64,000 bases of DNA. Source: an uncultured Polaribacter sp. (GTDB lineage: Bacteria; Bacteroidota; Bacteroidia; Flavobacteriales; Flavobacteriaceae). The notes beneath the pieces are model-generated. The model searched no databases. It worked only from the letters and a program-made list of their open reading frames with translations, and was not told where the DNA came from. The position numbers and the translations under genes were made by a program. Shown here in pieces: positions 54,001 through 63,484 of the stretch. The stretch covers positions 92,061-156,060 of the forward strand of contig CALSOT010000007.1 of the NCBI GenBank assembly GCA_943788045.1. Reading direction: 5' to 3'. The number at the start of each line of letters is the position of its first letter. The first letter of the stretch is position 1.

Positions 54001-57000
54001 TCAAAATAATTATAATTTACGAAGTGATATTTGATTGCAAAACCTCCAATATCTTCCTTTTCTATGGGGATTTTAATAGTTTTTGTTGCGTTGTTTAATT
54101 TTACCAAACAAGTTTCTATAATTTTATGATCCTTTTCAATTTGTACAACAACTGTAATGTTTTTTGATGCAGAGCCAATATTAATTTCAGCGAAATCACC
54201 AACGTTATAAATAGTTTTATCAGTATGAATTACAATTAAATTGTTGTCTGCAATTTTTGTTTCTTTTGAAGAAAATACAGAGAATCTTTTTTCATCTTTT
54301 ACTTTTTGATCAAATTTATCTTTGCTTTCTAATAGTATAATATATTTGCCTGGTTGCCAGTTTTTAATAGTATTTAGTTGGATTTTTTTAGCTGTGTTTG
54401 TATCAAAATTTTGACTAAAAACCAGTGCTCCTTTATCCCACTTATTCTCGTCACTTTCATCATCTGTAAAAGGATCATTTGGAAATAATGTTCTAAACGT
54501 ATTTTCTGATATGTCTTGGTAATCAGGAGCAGCCCAAGGCCTTTTTCTTAAGGGAGTTTTTGGTGCTTGTAGTTTGTAGATTTTAAGGCTTCCTTTCGCA
54601 GCAATAAATTCACCATTCAAGTTTTTTGTATCAATTTTTAAGCTATTTTCTTTTTGACTTTTATCAATTTTATCATCCATAGAAATTGTAGCAATCAAAG
54701 AATGATAACCTACTTTTATTGTTGTTGTAGCGCTTCTAGTTTCTCCATTTACATCTGTTACATCTGCTGTAATTTCGTATGTAAAAATGGGTAGGTTTTC
54801 TTTAAATGCGCTTTCGTCTGGAATTGCTTTAAATATGATTTCAAATTCTCCTTTATTATTTGTGATGGATTCACCATAAGTAATTTCTTGAGAACTAGAA
54901 GTAAGGTTTGGTTTTCTCCAATAATACCAAATCGGATATTGTACTTTTCTATGAACACGATATACTACTTTCGCATCTGTAATATTTGCGCCAGAGAAAG
55001 CTTTTGAAAAACCATTTATAGTAATAGAATCGTTTATCTTATAACTTTCCGTAACAGGCTTAAATTCAGTTTTAAATTTTGGCCTTTTGTATTCTTCAAC
55101 AGAAATTTTTTGAGATTGTAAAAGAAAATCATAATCTTCAGTGTCATAGAATTTACTATGGTGTTTAGAGCTTTCGTCAATTTCAATTGAATATTCACCA
55201 GTTAAACCATTGTTTGGGATTACAAACTCGCCTGCAACAGAACCAAAATCATTCAACTTTAATTCAATAGTTTTTACTTTTTGGTTGTTTGCATCATATA
55301 AAATCGCTTCTACATATTCATTCTTAAAAACGGTAGCTATTTTGCCCTGTTTTTTGAGAACGATGGCTTTAAAATAAATAGTTTGTCCAGGTCTATAAAT
55401 ACTTCTATCAGTAAAAATAAAAGGCTTTATGATACTATTTTCAATCTCTTTGTTTTCATGATTTACCCCACTGTAATCAGATATGTAATAATTTCTAAAA
55501 GTGGCAAAATCATTTTTCGTTTTTACCTCAATTGCTACATTGTGATAATAATTTGTACTTTTAAAAGAAGCAAATCCCTTTTTATCTGTAGTTAACCTTT
55601 TGTTGATAAATGTGTTTTCATTATTGCTATTGTTTTTTAAATGAATCTCTGCATTTTTGTAGGGTTTTCCAGTATTTCTATTCACTACCTGATAGGTGTA
55701 TTTTCCCTCAAAAGTGTTTTCTATTAAAGTTAAATTGGTGGCCTGCATAAACGCTGTTCCAAACACTTCATCGTTCTTTAAATCTTTGTTTATAGAAGAA
55801 ACAATTAAATACTTTCCGTTGTCAAATTTTGGCAGGATTATTTCTGTACTATGTGGTAAGTAATCATTTTCATTTCTAAGTTTAGAGTTCCAATTATTCA
55901 CTTTGTTTAGTGAATTTATAAATGCGACTTTTTCTTTGGATTTATAAAGTCTGTTGAATTTATAAAATTGATCATTCGTTATTTTATAAGCAGTAAAATA
56001 GAGATGGTCAATATTTTTATAATTGACTAACATTCTTGTGTTTGTGTTTGTAGGAATGTTTTTTTCTACAATGATAGAGAGCGATTTTGCTTTAATTTTC
56101 TTTTTAAGAATAGCACAGTTTTTAGCACCTAAACTTTTGGGGTATTTTTTAATGACTTTGTCACAAATAGCAATTGCTGTGTTGTTTTCAGATTTTTCTT
56201 TATAGATTTTTGCAATTTCAAAAGCATACAATCCGCTGATATCATTTTTATTAAAACGCTCTTTTGAAAACTCTAAAGTAGATAGAAAAATAGTTTCTTT
56301 ATCTTTAAAAGTAGCATGTTTATCTACAAATTTTAAACGTTGTATGTCGGTATCCGACAATGCATATAAATTGTTTTGTTTCGAATGAAATTGAACTAAT
56401 TTTTGATAGATTTTTAAAGCATTAAATTGTAATGATAAGCTGTCTTTCGTTTCAAGTTTTAATCGTAAAAACTTGTTATGATCATTTAAATATAAAGGGG
56501 TATCTAAAATGAATTTATATGAGGGTCTTGTAATAGAAGTTTCTGAAGATTTGTAAAACTCTAGTGCATTGTTTGCTAATAAATCAAATAAAGTAGGTCT
56601 GTATTTTTTTGAGTTTTTTTGAAGGGATAAAATCGCTGCAAAATCATCAATGTTTATTTCCTGAAGTTTTTCAGAGCTTTCTAATGAAGCTTTAAAATAG
56701 GTATGTATTTCTTTAAACAAGGTGTTTAAATCCCAAGTTCTAAAATCGATTGCATCAACTTTCTCTGCTGTTTTTGTTCTGTTATAAAATTTATATCTAT
56801 TTTGAGAGAAGTATTGCCAGTAGAGATTGGCTAACATATTTTGCAACACATTTTTTGTAGGGAATGTACTCTTTGAAATATGCTTTTTAAAATTATTAAT
56901 TATGCTTAGTTGTGCATCTTCTTCTAAGATTAAAGAGAATTTACTTTTGTATAATAGTGATTTTATTAGTTGTGAAGCGTTCTTTTCCTTTTCCGCCTTT

Positions 57001-57155
57001 AAATAAATCTTATCTACACGATCTAAAGCAGATTTAGGTAAGTTGTCAGCATCAAGTTTTTCTACTTCTAACCAAAGGTTGTCAAAGGAATCTTGTGCGT
57101 TAGATATTGCAGAGAATAAAAAAAGCATTAATAACAGGGTTGCAGTTTTTTTCAT
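51054..57155 (-). CDS. Alpha-2-macroglobulin family protein
   Basis: 2033 residues. A signal peptide (LLLMLFLFSAISNAQ) comes first, followed by a helical ~380-residue N-terminal part. Macroglobulin domains follow, with FIFTDRSIYRPGQTIYFKAI and VIHTDKTIYNVGDFAEIN. A proline-rich linker carries TPPPPAPE and an acidic stretch. The A2M bait/complement-like centre (ETAFFFPQLRTDKNGKVSFS, ALTKWKLQLLAHT) leads to a thioester domain with MEYPYECAEQTFSKYYAN (CxEQ, residues ~1465-1472) and its alpha/alpha toroid. Bacterial A2Ms trap proteases and guard the envelope. The thioester motif is complete. A single long open frame shows purifying selection in this part of the window. Confidence 0.93.
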   Translation of the reverse strand: MKKTATLLLMLFLFSAISNAQDSFDNLWLEVEKLDADNLPKSALDRVDKIYLKAEKEKNASQLIKSLLYKSKFSLILEEDAQLSIINNFKKHISKSTFPTKNVLQNMLANLYWQYFSQNRYKFYNRTKTAEKVDAIDFRTWDLNTLFKEIHTYFKASLESSEKLQEINIDDFAAILSLQKNSKKYRPTLFDLLANNALEFYKSSETSITRPSYKFILDTPLYLNDHNKFLRLKLETKDSLSLQFNALKIYQKLVQFHSKQNNLYALSDTDIQRLKFVDKHATFKDKETIFLSTLEFSKERFNKNDISGLYAFEIAKIYKEKSENNTAIAICDKVIKKYPKSLGAKNCAILKKKIKAKSLSIIVEKNIPTNTNTRMLVNYKNIDHLYFTAYKITNDQFYKFNRLYKSKEKVAFINSLNKVNNWNSKLRNENDYLPHSTEIILPKFDNGKYLIVSSINKDLKNDEVFGTAFMQATNLTLIENTFEGKYTYQVVNRNTGKPYKNAEIHLKNNSNNENTFINKRLTTDKKGFASFKSTNYYHNVAIEVKTKNDFATFRNYYISDYSGVNHENKEIENSIIKPFIFTDRSIYRPGQTIYFKAIVLKKQGKIATVFKNEYVEAILYDANNQKVKTIELKLNDFGSVAGEFVIPNNGLTGEYSIEIDESSKHHSKFYDTEDYDFLLQSQKISVEEYKRPKFKTEFKPVTESYKINDSITINGFSKAFSGANITDAKVVYRVHRKVQYPIWYYWRKPNLTSSSQEITYGESITNNKGEFEIIFKAIPDESAFKENLPIFTYEITADVTDVNGETRSATTTIKVGYHSLIATISMDDKIDKSQKENSLKIDTKNLNGEFIAAKGSLKIYKLQAPKTPLRKRPWAAPDYQDISENTFRTLFPNDPFTDDESDENKWDKGALVFSQNFDTNTAKKIQLNTIKNWQPGKYIILLESKDKFDQKVKDEKRFSVFSSKETKIADNNLIVIHTDKTIYNVGDFAEINIGSASKNITVVVQIEKDHKIIETCLVKLNNATKTIKIPIEKEDIGGFAIKYHFVNYNYFESGNLIINVPEKQEAIDIETNIFRDKLQPGQDETWSFTIKNDENNAVTAEILASMYDASLDAFKPHNWQFAPTASKQTYYSYNVSNAYRSFGTSNFNIRNLQRGYYGFSTISHTNYNWFGFRFGRNRNFMIRGKGSTSKTPPPPAPEKIEIVENENQLEETVIESPETDETAAIEEEELDNQLSNIKTRKNFKETAFFFPQLRTDKNGKVSFSFTIPEALTKWKLQLLAHTSELKSATKTLQTVTQKELMVVPNAPRFLREGDKITLSAKITNLTNNQLNGIAKLILTDALSGKEINIDLENTDATKNFKVDTNGNTNVSWNLSIPETMQAVQYKIVAKAGDFSDGEQDVLPVLSNKLLVTETLPMWVRSNQTKTFTLDKLKKNTSSTLKNHKLTLEITSNPVWYAVQSLPYLMEYPYECAEQTFSKYYANTLASFVANSNPKIQEVFNAWKSSDALLSNLEKNQELKSLIIQETPWLRDAQSETEQKKRIALLFDLNKMKNEQDKAINKLKDIQMTSGGFPWFKGSRFENIYITQHIATGFGHLQKLGVPNFNKSTQNIIEKTVQFLDKKLLQQYEKTLKRAAELKDLEKNKKKGDRAYSNYLSKNNLSYFTIHYLYMRSFYKAIPLNENLQKAIDYYQNQTIRYWKEYNLYAKGHIALSLFRSNKKAIANKILKSLKENSITSDELGMYWKSNTAGYYYYQAPIETQALMIETFSEIENDTKTIDHLKVWLLKNKQTNRWKTTKATTEAVYALLLNGSDFISVSEMVDLKIGAKNMNLSTMKDQKLEAGTGYFKTSWNGDEITKEMGDVTITKKGNGIAWGGLYWQYFEDLDKITSAKTPLKLNKKLFLKVNSDEGKELQEITDKTQLKLGDLITVRITLHSDRTMEFIHMKDMRASGVEPINVISKYKWQDGLGYYESTKDAATNFFFDRLPKGIHVFEYDVRVNNMGDFSNGITTIQSMYAPEFSSHSEGIRIYVQEK

Positions 57156-57327
57156 ATTTAATAAATTTTAAGTTATCAAAACACATGTAAATTGTTCTGT
57201 CTAACAAACTAAAATTAGTGAACAAGCGCTTTGCATGAGTGAAACTAATTTTTAACTGAGTTTCGTTCTAAATATAATCAATATTCTTGCCAGCTTTTGT
57301 ATTTTTACTTTTAAATAATTTTAGTTT

Positions 57328-58680
57328 ATGAATATTCATTTTATCGCCATTGGTGGAAGTGCAATGCACAATTTAGCAATTGCTTTACACCAAAAAGGAT
57401 ACCAGGTTTCTGGAAGTGATGATACCATCCATGATCCGTCAAAATCTCGTTTAGAAAAATACGGATTATTGCCAATAGAATTTGGTTGGTTTCCAGAAAA
57501 AATAGCATCAGAATTAGATGTAATTATTCTGGGTATGCATGCTAAAAAGGACAATCCTGAATTGTTAAAAGCGCAAGAATTAGGTTTAAAAATATATTCT
57601 TACCCTGAATTTTTATACGAACAATCTAAAGATAAAACGAGGGTAGTAATTGGTGGTTCTCATGGAAAAACTACAATTACCTCTATGATTTTACATGTAT
57701 TAAATTATCATGAAAAAGAGGTAGATTACATGGTGGGTGCACAGTTAGAAGGTTTTGAAACCATGGTGCACTTAACAAAAGAAAACGATTTTATTGTTTT
57801 AGAAGGTGATGAATATTTGAGTTCGCCAATAGATAGGCGTCCTAAATTTCATTTATACAAACCTAATATTGCTTTGTTAAGCGGAATTGCTTGGGATCAT
57901 ATTAATGTTTTTCCAACATTTGAGAACTATGTCGAGCAGTTTAAGGTTTTTACAGACTCTATGATAAATGGAGGTATAATGGTGTATAATGAAGAGGATA
58001 CAATTGTAAAAGAAGTGGTAGAATCATCAGAAAATCATATTAAAAAATATCCATATTCAACTCCAAAACATTTTATTGATAACGGAATTACTTTTTTAGA
58101 AACTGCGGAAGGAAACTTGCCTTTAGAAGTTTTTGGAAAACACAATCTTCAGAATCTTGCGGGAGCTAAGTGGATTTGTCAGCACATGGGTGTTGATGAA
58201 GATGATTTTTATGAGGCGATAGCTAGTTTTAACGGAGCAAGTAAGCGTTTAGAAAAAATTACAGAAAGTAATGCTACCGTAATCTTTAAAGATTTTGCAC
58301 ATTCACCGAGTAAAGTAGAAGCAACTACAAAAGCTGTAAAAGAGCAATATTCAGAGAGAACAGTAATAGCTTGTTTAGAACTACATACGTATTCTAGTTT
58401 AAATGCAACGTTTTTAGCAGAATACAAAGGAGCTTTAGACTCCGCCGATAAAGCAGTTGTTTTTTACTCCCCGCATGCAGTACAAATTAAACAATTAGAA
58501 GAAGTTACAGAAGATCAAATAGCCAATGCTTTTGACAGGGATGATTTAATTATTTATACAAACCCCCAAGAATTTAAGAACTTTTTGTTTCATCAAAATT
58601 TAGAAAAAACAGCAGTTGTTTTAATGAGTTCTGGCAATTATGGAGGTTTAGACTTTAACGAAGTTAAGAATTTGATTTAG
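57328..58680 (+). CDS. mpl: UDP-N-acetylmuramate:L-Ala-gamma-D-Glu-meso-DAP ligase
   Basis: 450 residues, the usual length. N-terminal IHFIAIGGSAMHNLAIALHQ is the Mur ligase UDP-binding domain. VVIGGSHGKTTITSM (residues 107-121) is the ATP loop. VLEGDEYLSSPIDRRPKF and SGIAWDHINVFPTFE form the central domain, and FKDFAHSPSKVEATTKAVKE begins the C-terminal domain. It recycles the murein tripeptide onto UDP-MurNAc. Its last 17 bp overlap the convergent nucleotidyltransferase gene. Short copies of its 3' end recur at 60269 and 61892, marking the tandem duplication downstream. Confidence 0.95.
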   Translation: MNIHFIAIGGSAMHNLAIALHQKGYQVSGSDDTIHDPSKSRLEKYGLLPIEFGWFPEKIASELDVIILGMHAKKDNPELLKAQELGLKIYSYPEFLYEQSKDKTRVVIGGSHGKTTITSMILHVLNYHEKEVDYMVGAQLEGFETMVHLTKENDFIVLEGDEYLSSPIDRRPKFHLYKPNIALLSGIAWDHINVFPTFENYVEQFKVFTDSMINGGIMVYNEEDTIVKEVVESSENHIKKYPYSTPKHFIDNGITFLETAEGNLPLEVFGKHNLQNLAGAKWICQHMGVDEDDFYEAIASFNGASKRLEKITESNATVIFKDFAHSPSKVEATTKAVKEQYSERTVIACLELHTYSSLNATFLAEYKGALDSADKAVVFYSPHAVQIKQLEEVTEDQIANAFDRDDLIIYTNPQEFKNFLFHQNLEKTAVVLMSSGNYGGLDFNEVKNLI

Positions 58681-59761
58681 ACTTCTTGAGCCCAAGATTT
58701 TTTAAATAGAAGTTAAAGTTTTTTAATCGTCTAAAAGTATATGATTTATACTCCTCATCTGTAAAAGAATATTGTAGAATTTTAATTTTGTCTTTAATCT
58801 TAATATAAGAGTTGATGATGGCAATTTTTCTGAGTTCTTTTTTAGAGTTTGCCATAATTTTGAGATACGATTCTAAATATTTAGTTCCATCGTTGTTAAT
58901 TGTATATTCTATACTTTTCGGTGAGTTTAGCAGTTTTGCTGCACAAATATTATAGTTATTAAGGTATTTTTTTATCGTCTTATTTTTTAAATCTCTTTTT
59001 TTTGAGGGTATGTTAACTGATAATAAAAAACTATCATATAGATTTCTCAGAGAAATAGTTTTCGAAAAGTATAGATTATCATTAATTTGTTTTTGTAAAA
59101 TGGTGACTAATGATTGATTCTCAAAAGAAGCCACTTTACAGTTATTTACAGATAACGAATTTTCTATTAGCGTTTCGTAATCTAGATAACTAGTGTAAGG
59201 TTTCTTTAAAACATTTTTATGAACTTCTACAGCAGCAATTCTATTTTTTTTAACCATTTTAGGATAATGCCAATGAAAATCCATATAAATTTCATTTTCG
59301 GCACTATATCCCTCTTTTTTTAAAAGCCTTACAGTATTTTTAAAGTCTTCCTGAGAAACAAGAAAGTCGATATCCCCAAGCATACGTTCTGCAATATCTG
59401 TATACAAATCCTCTAATAAATTACCTGTTCCTTTTAAGAATATAGGCGTAATATTATTTGCTAATAATAGCTCATTAATTTCTTTAGCTTGCTTTATTAT
59501 TTGCTGATTTCGTTCTCTATTTAAATCAGTAATATGAATCATATAGTTTACCAATTCTTCTGGCAACAAATGCGTAAAGTTTGCTCTTTTTAAATTGCAA
59601 TACAAAGCAGTGAAAACCAAGTTGGCAGTACTTACTTTTACAACAGCATCCCAATCTATTTCAGTTGTTTTTAGTTGGTTTTCAATTTCCTTTTTGTTTT
59701 GTTCTTCCAAAGAAATAGTCAAACATTTGGCTACAAAAAAAAGTGTTTCTTTATAAGTCAT
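58664..59761 (-). CDS. Nucleotidyltransferase-family protein (NTP_transf_5 type), intact copy of unit A
   Basis: 365 residues. NNITPIFLKGTGNLLEDLYT, then ERMLGDIDFLVSQEDF (residues ~115-155) is the KG...GDxD nucleotidyltransferase core of the PF14907-type family. The DIDF acid pair would bind metal. Such proteins occur beside PqqD/HPr-kinase-like genes in peptide-maturation loci. Unit A is the only unit in which this gene is uninterrupted. It lies on minus and its end overlaps the mpl end by 17 bp. Confidence 0.8.
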   Translation of the reverse strand: MTYKETLFFVAKCLTISLEEQNKKEIENQLKTTEIDWDAVVKVSTANLVFTALYCNLKRANFTHLLPEELVNYMIHITDLNRERNQQIIKQAKEINELLLANNITPIFLKGTGNLLEDLYTDIAERMLGDIDFLVSQEDFKNTVRLLKKEGYSAENEIYMDFHWHYPKMVKKNRIAAVEVHKNVLKKPYTSYLDYETLIENSLSVNNCKVASFENQSLVTILQKQINDNLYFSKTISLRNLYDSFLLSVNIPSKKRDLKNKTIKKYLNNYNICAAKLLNSPKSIEYTINNDGTKYLESYLKIMANSKKELRKIAIINSYIKIKDKIKILQYSFTDEEYKSYTFRRLKNFNFYLKNLGLKKSKSNS

Positions 59762-59935
59762 TATTAAATAATTTAGAAACAGTTTTTTTCATTTCTTCAC
59801 TCTTGGAATAAGATAACTGATAACAGTTTAGGGATGGAAAACAATTTATAGTTCTGTTTTCACTAATTTTGTATTCGGTATTTTTTTTCTTTTTCATAGA
59901 AAATAAAAGTAACTCTTTTATTAATAATATGAAAT
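59762..59935 (-). pseudogene. Unit A kinase remnants (3' and 5' ends)
   Basis: 59762-59850 resembles the 3' end of the intact PqqD/kinase gene (TTTAGAAACAG, ATAACTGATAACAGTTTA). 59880-59935 resembles the start region (CAT before AAAATAAAAGTAACTCTTTT). The ~1 kb between them is deleted. Confidence 0.65.
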
Positions 59936-59939
59936 AAAA

Positions 59940-60160
59940 AGTGCTTCAAAATTGAGGGGTTTACATATAGTCGGAAGATATATGTTTGAATCGAGTTCTA
60001 TGAACTTTGGTATAAGAGACTTGTACTTTTTTTAGGATGTATTACTATTTAGTTAATAACATAGCGAAACCCACCTGTTTGCTATAATTTTATATTTTTT
60101 ATTATTGTTGATGTTATTTTTCAGGATATCGTTTTAAGTGATCTTCAGAGGTAAAATTAG
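59940..60160 (-). pseudogene. Unit A remnant of the small peptide gene
   Basis: The stretch TTGCTATAATTTTATATTTT and TGATGTTATTTTTCAGGATATC aligns with the start of the intact peptide gene (63580-63660), and AAAATTGAGGGGTTTACATATA aligns with the terminator hairpin downstream of that gene; both are degraded here. The coding sequence is not open. Confidence 0.6.
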
Positions 60161-60268
60161 ATGTTTTTAGTTTCTATGAATGCACCAATGAGGAAAAACC
60201 ATATTTTAATAATTTAAGTTTGATAGAGATTGTAATTGCTGTTTTTTACCAACATCCTTATTCACTAA

Positions 60269-60326
60269 ATGAGTTCTGATAATTATGGAGGTTTAGACTT
60301 TAACGAAGTTAAGAGTTTGGTTCAGG
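60269..60326. repeat. Duplicate of the mpl 3' end (start of unit B)
   Basis: ATGAGTTCTGATAATTATGG, then AGGTTTAGACTTTAACGAAG repeats mpl 58625-58665 with few changes. The offset from the original is about 1645 bp and equals the spacing to the next copy. Confidence 0.85.
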
Positions 60327-61418
60327 TTTTTTTAGTCCAAGCTGAATGAGTTTTTCTTGATACCAATTTTTATCTGTCATTCTTTTTAGCAGCCAATTTC
60401 TATAAGTTTTATCAAAAATTGATTTGTAAATAACAGTAAGTCTATTCTTATATAAAAAGAGTTTTTTTAATTTTCCTGTAACTTTTATTTCTTAACTTTT
60501 CATCAGCCAATAGTTGATTAAAACTTTTTAGATAGGCTTCAATGTCTTTCGAATTTACATACTTTAAAGATTTAGGTTTATTAAAAACCTCATAACAAGT
60601 AGCTAAAAAACAATTTAATGGGTTTTTTAGATTGATGAATTTATTGAAAGCGTTTTTTGCAACGGTCTTTTTAGATAGTAAAAAAACATCATAAGCATTT
60701 CTTAAAGCAATGTTTTTAAAGTAAAAACCATGATCATTAATTTGCGTTGCAATAATTGATAAGGCCAATTGATTGTCAAAACTCATCACATTCGTATTAT
60801 TAATGATTTGAGAATCTTTATTAACAATTGTAAAATTAAATTCATTGGTGTATTTTTCAATTAAAAGTTCTTTATGAATTTCTATAGCTGCGATATTATT
60901 TTCTTTTTGTAATCTAGGGAAATGTCTATGAAAGTCAAATAATCATAATAGTTTGAACTGTGAATAGCCAAAATTAGATAAAACTTAATTGCTTTTGGGT
61001 AATCATCTTTAGAAAAAAGAAAATCAATATCACCAACCATACGTTCCGCAATATCTTCATACAGGCCTTCTAAAAGATTTCCTGTTCCTTTTAAGAAAAT
61101 AGGCGTAATATTATTTGCTAATAATAGCTCATTAATTTCTTTAGCTTGTTCTATTATTTGTTGATTTTTATCACGATTTAAATCCGTAATACGAATCATG
61201 AAGTCCACTAAATCATTTGGCAAATAATGGAGGAAACTTGCTCTTTTTAGGTTGCAATACAAAGCAGTTAAAACATAGTTAGCAGTACTTGCTTTTACAA
61301 CAGCATCCCAATCTATTTCAGTTGTCTTTAGTTGGTTTTCAATTTCTTTTTTGTTTTCTTCCTCTAAAGAAATAGTCAAACATTTGGCTACAAAAAAAAG
61401 TGTTTCTTTATAATTCAT
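60309..61418 (-). pseudogene. Unit B nucleotidyltransferase, broken
   Basis: The N-terminal part (61418-60882) is close to the unit A gene (LFFVAKCLTISLEEENKKEI, NNITPIFLKGTGNLLEGLYE, ERMVGDIDFLFSKDDYPKAI). It then loses frame near 60950. A middle section is open from 60789 (MMSFDNQLALSIIATQINDH) to TLFI at 60448. The end continues in another frame to KKPEPNS at 60309. At least two frameshifts separate the parts. Confidence 0.8.
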
Positions 61419-61735
61419 TATTAAATATTTTAGAAACAGCTTTTAGCATTTCTAGATTCTTAGAATAGGTTCATCGATAATAGTTTAGGGGTAAAACCAA
61501 TTTTGGATATTTCTTTCGAAATTTAAGACAAATTCAATACTCTAATCATTAGAAACAGATAGTTTTTAGGGAAAGCTTCTGTAATTTAATGTGCTGAAAT
61601 TCTTTTATTTAGTATTTTAAGAATATCAGCTGTTGTATTTTCTAAAATTAGGTATTCTATAATGTTCTCAAACCAATTAATGGTCTTGTTTTTAATGAGA
61701 TGTAAAATTAGTTATTTTATATATGATATAAAATA
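61419..61735 (-). pseudogene. Unit B kinase remnants (3' and 5' ends)
   Basis: 61419-61500 aligns with the 3' end of the intact kinase gene (TATTTTAGAAACAGCTTTTA). 61590-61735 aligns with its 5' end (TCAGCTGTTGTATTTTCTAA, CTCAAACCAATTAATGGTCT). The middle is missing, as in unit A. Confidence 0.7.
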
Positions 61736-61739
61736 AATA

Positions 61740-61890
61740 ACACCTAAAAGTTGAGGTGTTTTTTTATAATATTAAAAGATGTATTCGAATTAAGTTCAAG
61801 GAGTTTCTATAGAAAAAGCTTGTTCTTTTTGTGGACTTAATATTAGATATGTAACTAGGGCGGTTAAAGTTGCATATTGAGTCATAATTT
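61740..61890 (-). pseudogene. Unit B remnant of the small peptide gene
   Basis: CTTGTTCTTTTTGTGGACTT and GGCGGTTAAAGTTGCATATT align with 63510-63580 of the intact gene, and a weaker hairpin (ACACCT...AGGTGT) remains at the downstream end. Stops and indels show it is not coding. Confidence 0.7.
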
Positions 61891-61891
61891 A

Positions 61892-61971
61892 GAAGAAAAA
61901 GAGCAGTTGTTTTGATAAATTCTAGTAATTAGTACGGTTTAGATTTTGATGAAGTTAAGAGCTTTATTTAG
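61892..61971. repeat. Duplicate of the mpl 3' end (start of unit C)
   Basis: AGAAAAAGAGCAGTTGTTTT and TTTAGATTTTGATGAAGTTA match mpl 58603-58670. This copy is more degraded than that of unit B. The offset is again about 1646 bp. Confidence 0.75.
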
Positions 61972-61979
61972 GTTTCTAA

Positions 61980-62269
61980 AGCATCAACTGAATCAGTTTT
62001 CCTTGCTGCCAATTCTTGCTTGTCCTTATTTTTAGCAAACAATTTCTATGAGTTTTATAAAAAATTGAATTGTAAATATTCTAGAAAATAAGCTCTTTTT
62101 GGGTTGCAATACAAAGCAGGTAAAACATAGTTAGCAGTACTTGCTTTTACAACAGCATCCCAATCTACTTCAGTTGTCTTTAGTTGGTTTTCAATTTCTT
62201 TTTTGTTTTCTTCCTCTAAAAAAATAGTCAAATATTTGGCTATAAAAAAAGTGTTTCTTTATAAGTCAT
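61980..62269 (-). pseudogene. Unit C nucleotidyltransferase remnant
   Basis: The 5' part (62100-62269; TGACTTATAAAGAAACAC at the start on minus) and the 3' end (61980-62060) of the nucleotidyltransferase gene are joined, with the centre deleted. The start codon overlaps the kinase stop (AATGACTTATAA), which shows that the two genes were translationally coupled in the ancestral operon. Confidence 0.7.
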
Positions 62270-63398
62270 TATCAAATATTTTAGAAACTGTTTTCAGCAT
62301 TTCTTCATTCTTAGAATACGTTAATTGATAACAATTTAATGAATCAAACCAATCTAAAAATATTTGAGCGTTTTCTTTTTTTGGTGATAACCAAGAATCT
62401 GGAATTAACTGCTGAAAGGCATCAATTTTAGCTATTTTTTTACAATTTAAATCTGAATCTTTTACGTATTTAATAAATACTAAATCATTGCAAGGTAAGT
62501 GAGAAAAGTAATTGTTATTGTTGGGCTTTAAATAGCGTACAATTTTATTTAATCGTGTAAAATTATATTCAGCTGTAGTTGCTAATTCAGGGTAAATAGG
62601 TAGTAATGTTTCTAAGCTACTTTTTTTTATGGATATGGACGCCGGGAAACTATAGACCTCTCTTTTCTCACTATCTATAGGTACAAAGTCATCTGCTAAA
62701 CAAGTAAAACCATGTGCTTGTAAGAGTGCTAATGATGTACTCTTTCCATTCCCAGAATCACCTAAGAATAGTATTGATTTTTTTTCATTACTGACAGCAG
62801 AGGCATGAAAAACACCCATCCATTCATTTTCTTCTTTTTGATGAATTTTCTGAATGAACTCCATAGAAAACTTACCCTGAAAATAATGAATGTTTTTGTT
62901 ATCCCATGCGCCAATTTGTTTTTTATCAACAAAAAGAAAAATAGCGTTATTATTAATAAATACGTCAAACTCATAATCGAAACTCGCTAAGTTTTCATTT
63001 ACCAAATGTGCAAACTTGGGATGCACAAGAGAAAGCTCTTTTTCGCTTAAATAAGAGATTTTAAAAACAACATTATTAACCTTGTAGTATTTTATAAACT
63101 CGAATGATTTTGGAATCTGTATATCTTTATAATCAATAATTTCTTCTGTTTCTAACTGCTCTTTTGCTCCGTAAATTCTTTTTTCTAAGTCTTTAATAAA
63201 ATCAATCGTTGTATCCAAAGGAACAGACAGATTTTTAGACAAGTCTTCTGCAATTTCATTTACTGAAATTCCTTTATTTAGACTTTTTAGAATATCGGCT
63301 GTTGTATTCTCTAAAATGAGGTATTTGTTACTGCTCTCAAACCAAGTAATCGTCTTGCCTTCAGTCGTTTTGTATAAGATGTTGGTTTTGCTATTCAT
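62259..63398 (-). CDS. PqqD-like / HPr-kinase-like fusion protein, intact copy of unit C
   Basis: I take the ATG at 63398 (MNSKTNILYKTTEGKTITWF, 379 residues); an upstream ATG at 63449 would add an unlikely hydrophobic leader. Residues ~10-85 (NTTADILKSLNKGISVNEIA to FIKDLEKRI) resemble a PqqD-type peptide-binding domain. Residues ~205-290 carry an HPr-kinase-like P-loop LFLGDSGNGKSTSLALLQ, followed by CLADDFVPID and the VYSFPASISIKK segment. HPr-kinase-like enzymes in such loci phosphorylate peptides, for example in some lasso peptides. It lies between the small peptide gene and the nucleotidyltransferase remnant. Confidence 0.8.
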   Translation of the reverse strand: MNSKTNILYKTTEGKTITWFESSNKYLILENTTADILKSLNKGISVNEIAEDLSKNLSVPLDTTIDFIKDLEKRIYGAKEQLETEEIIDYKDIQIPKSFEFIKYYKVNNVVFKISYLSEKELSLVHPKFAHLVNENLASFDYEFDVFINNNAIFLFVDKKQIGAWDNKNIHYFQGKFSMEFIQKIHQKEENEWMGVFHASAVSNEKKSILFLGDSGNGKSTSLALLQAHGFTCLADDFVPIDSEKREVYSFPASISIKKSSLETLLPIYPELATTAEYNFTRLNKIVRYLKPNNNNYFSHLPCNDLVFIKYVKDSDLNCKKIAKIDAFQQLIPDSWLSPKKENAQIFLDWFDSLNCYQLTYSKNEEMLKTVSKIFDNDL

Positions 63399-63438
63399 GA
63401 GCACAAAAATAATTATTTTATTAACTACATAAAACAAT

Positions 63439-63462
63439 AAACGCCTCAAAATTGAGGCGTTT
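63439..63462 (-). terminator. Hairpin between peptide and kinase genes
   Basis: The perfect inverted repeat AAACGCCTCA-AAAT-TGAGGCGTTT lies 23 bp after the peptide stop and upstream of the kinase. Partial termination here would give more peptide mRNA than enzyme mRNA, the usual arrangement in peptide-maturation operons. Decayed versions remain in units A and B. Confidence 0.75.
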
Positions 63463-63484
63463 ATATATAATTTTAAAAGATGTA

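Noticed and set aside
58664..63449. Lasso peptide cluster
   Set aside because: No asparagine-synthetase-like cyclase or transglutaminase-like protease is present. Only the kinase and PqqD parallel remains.
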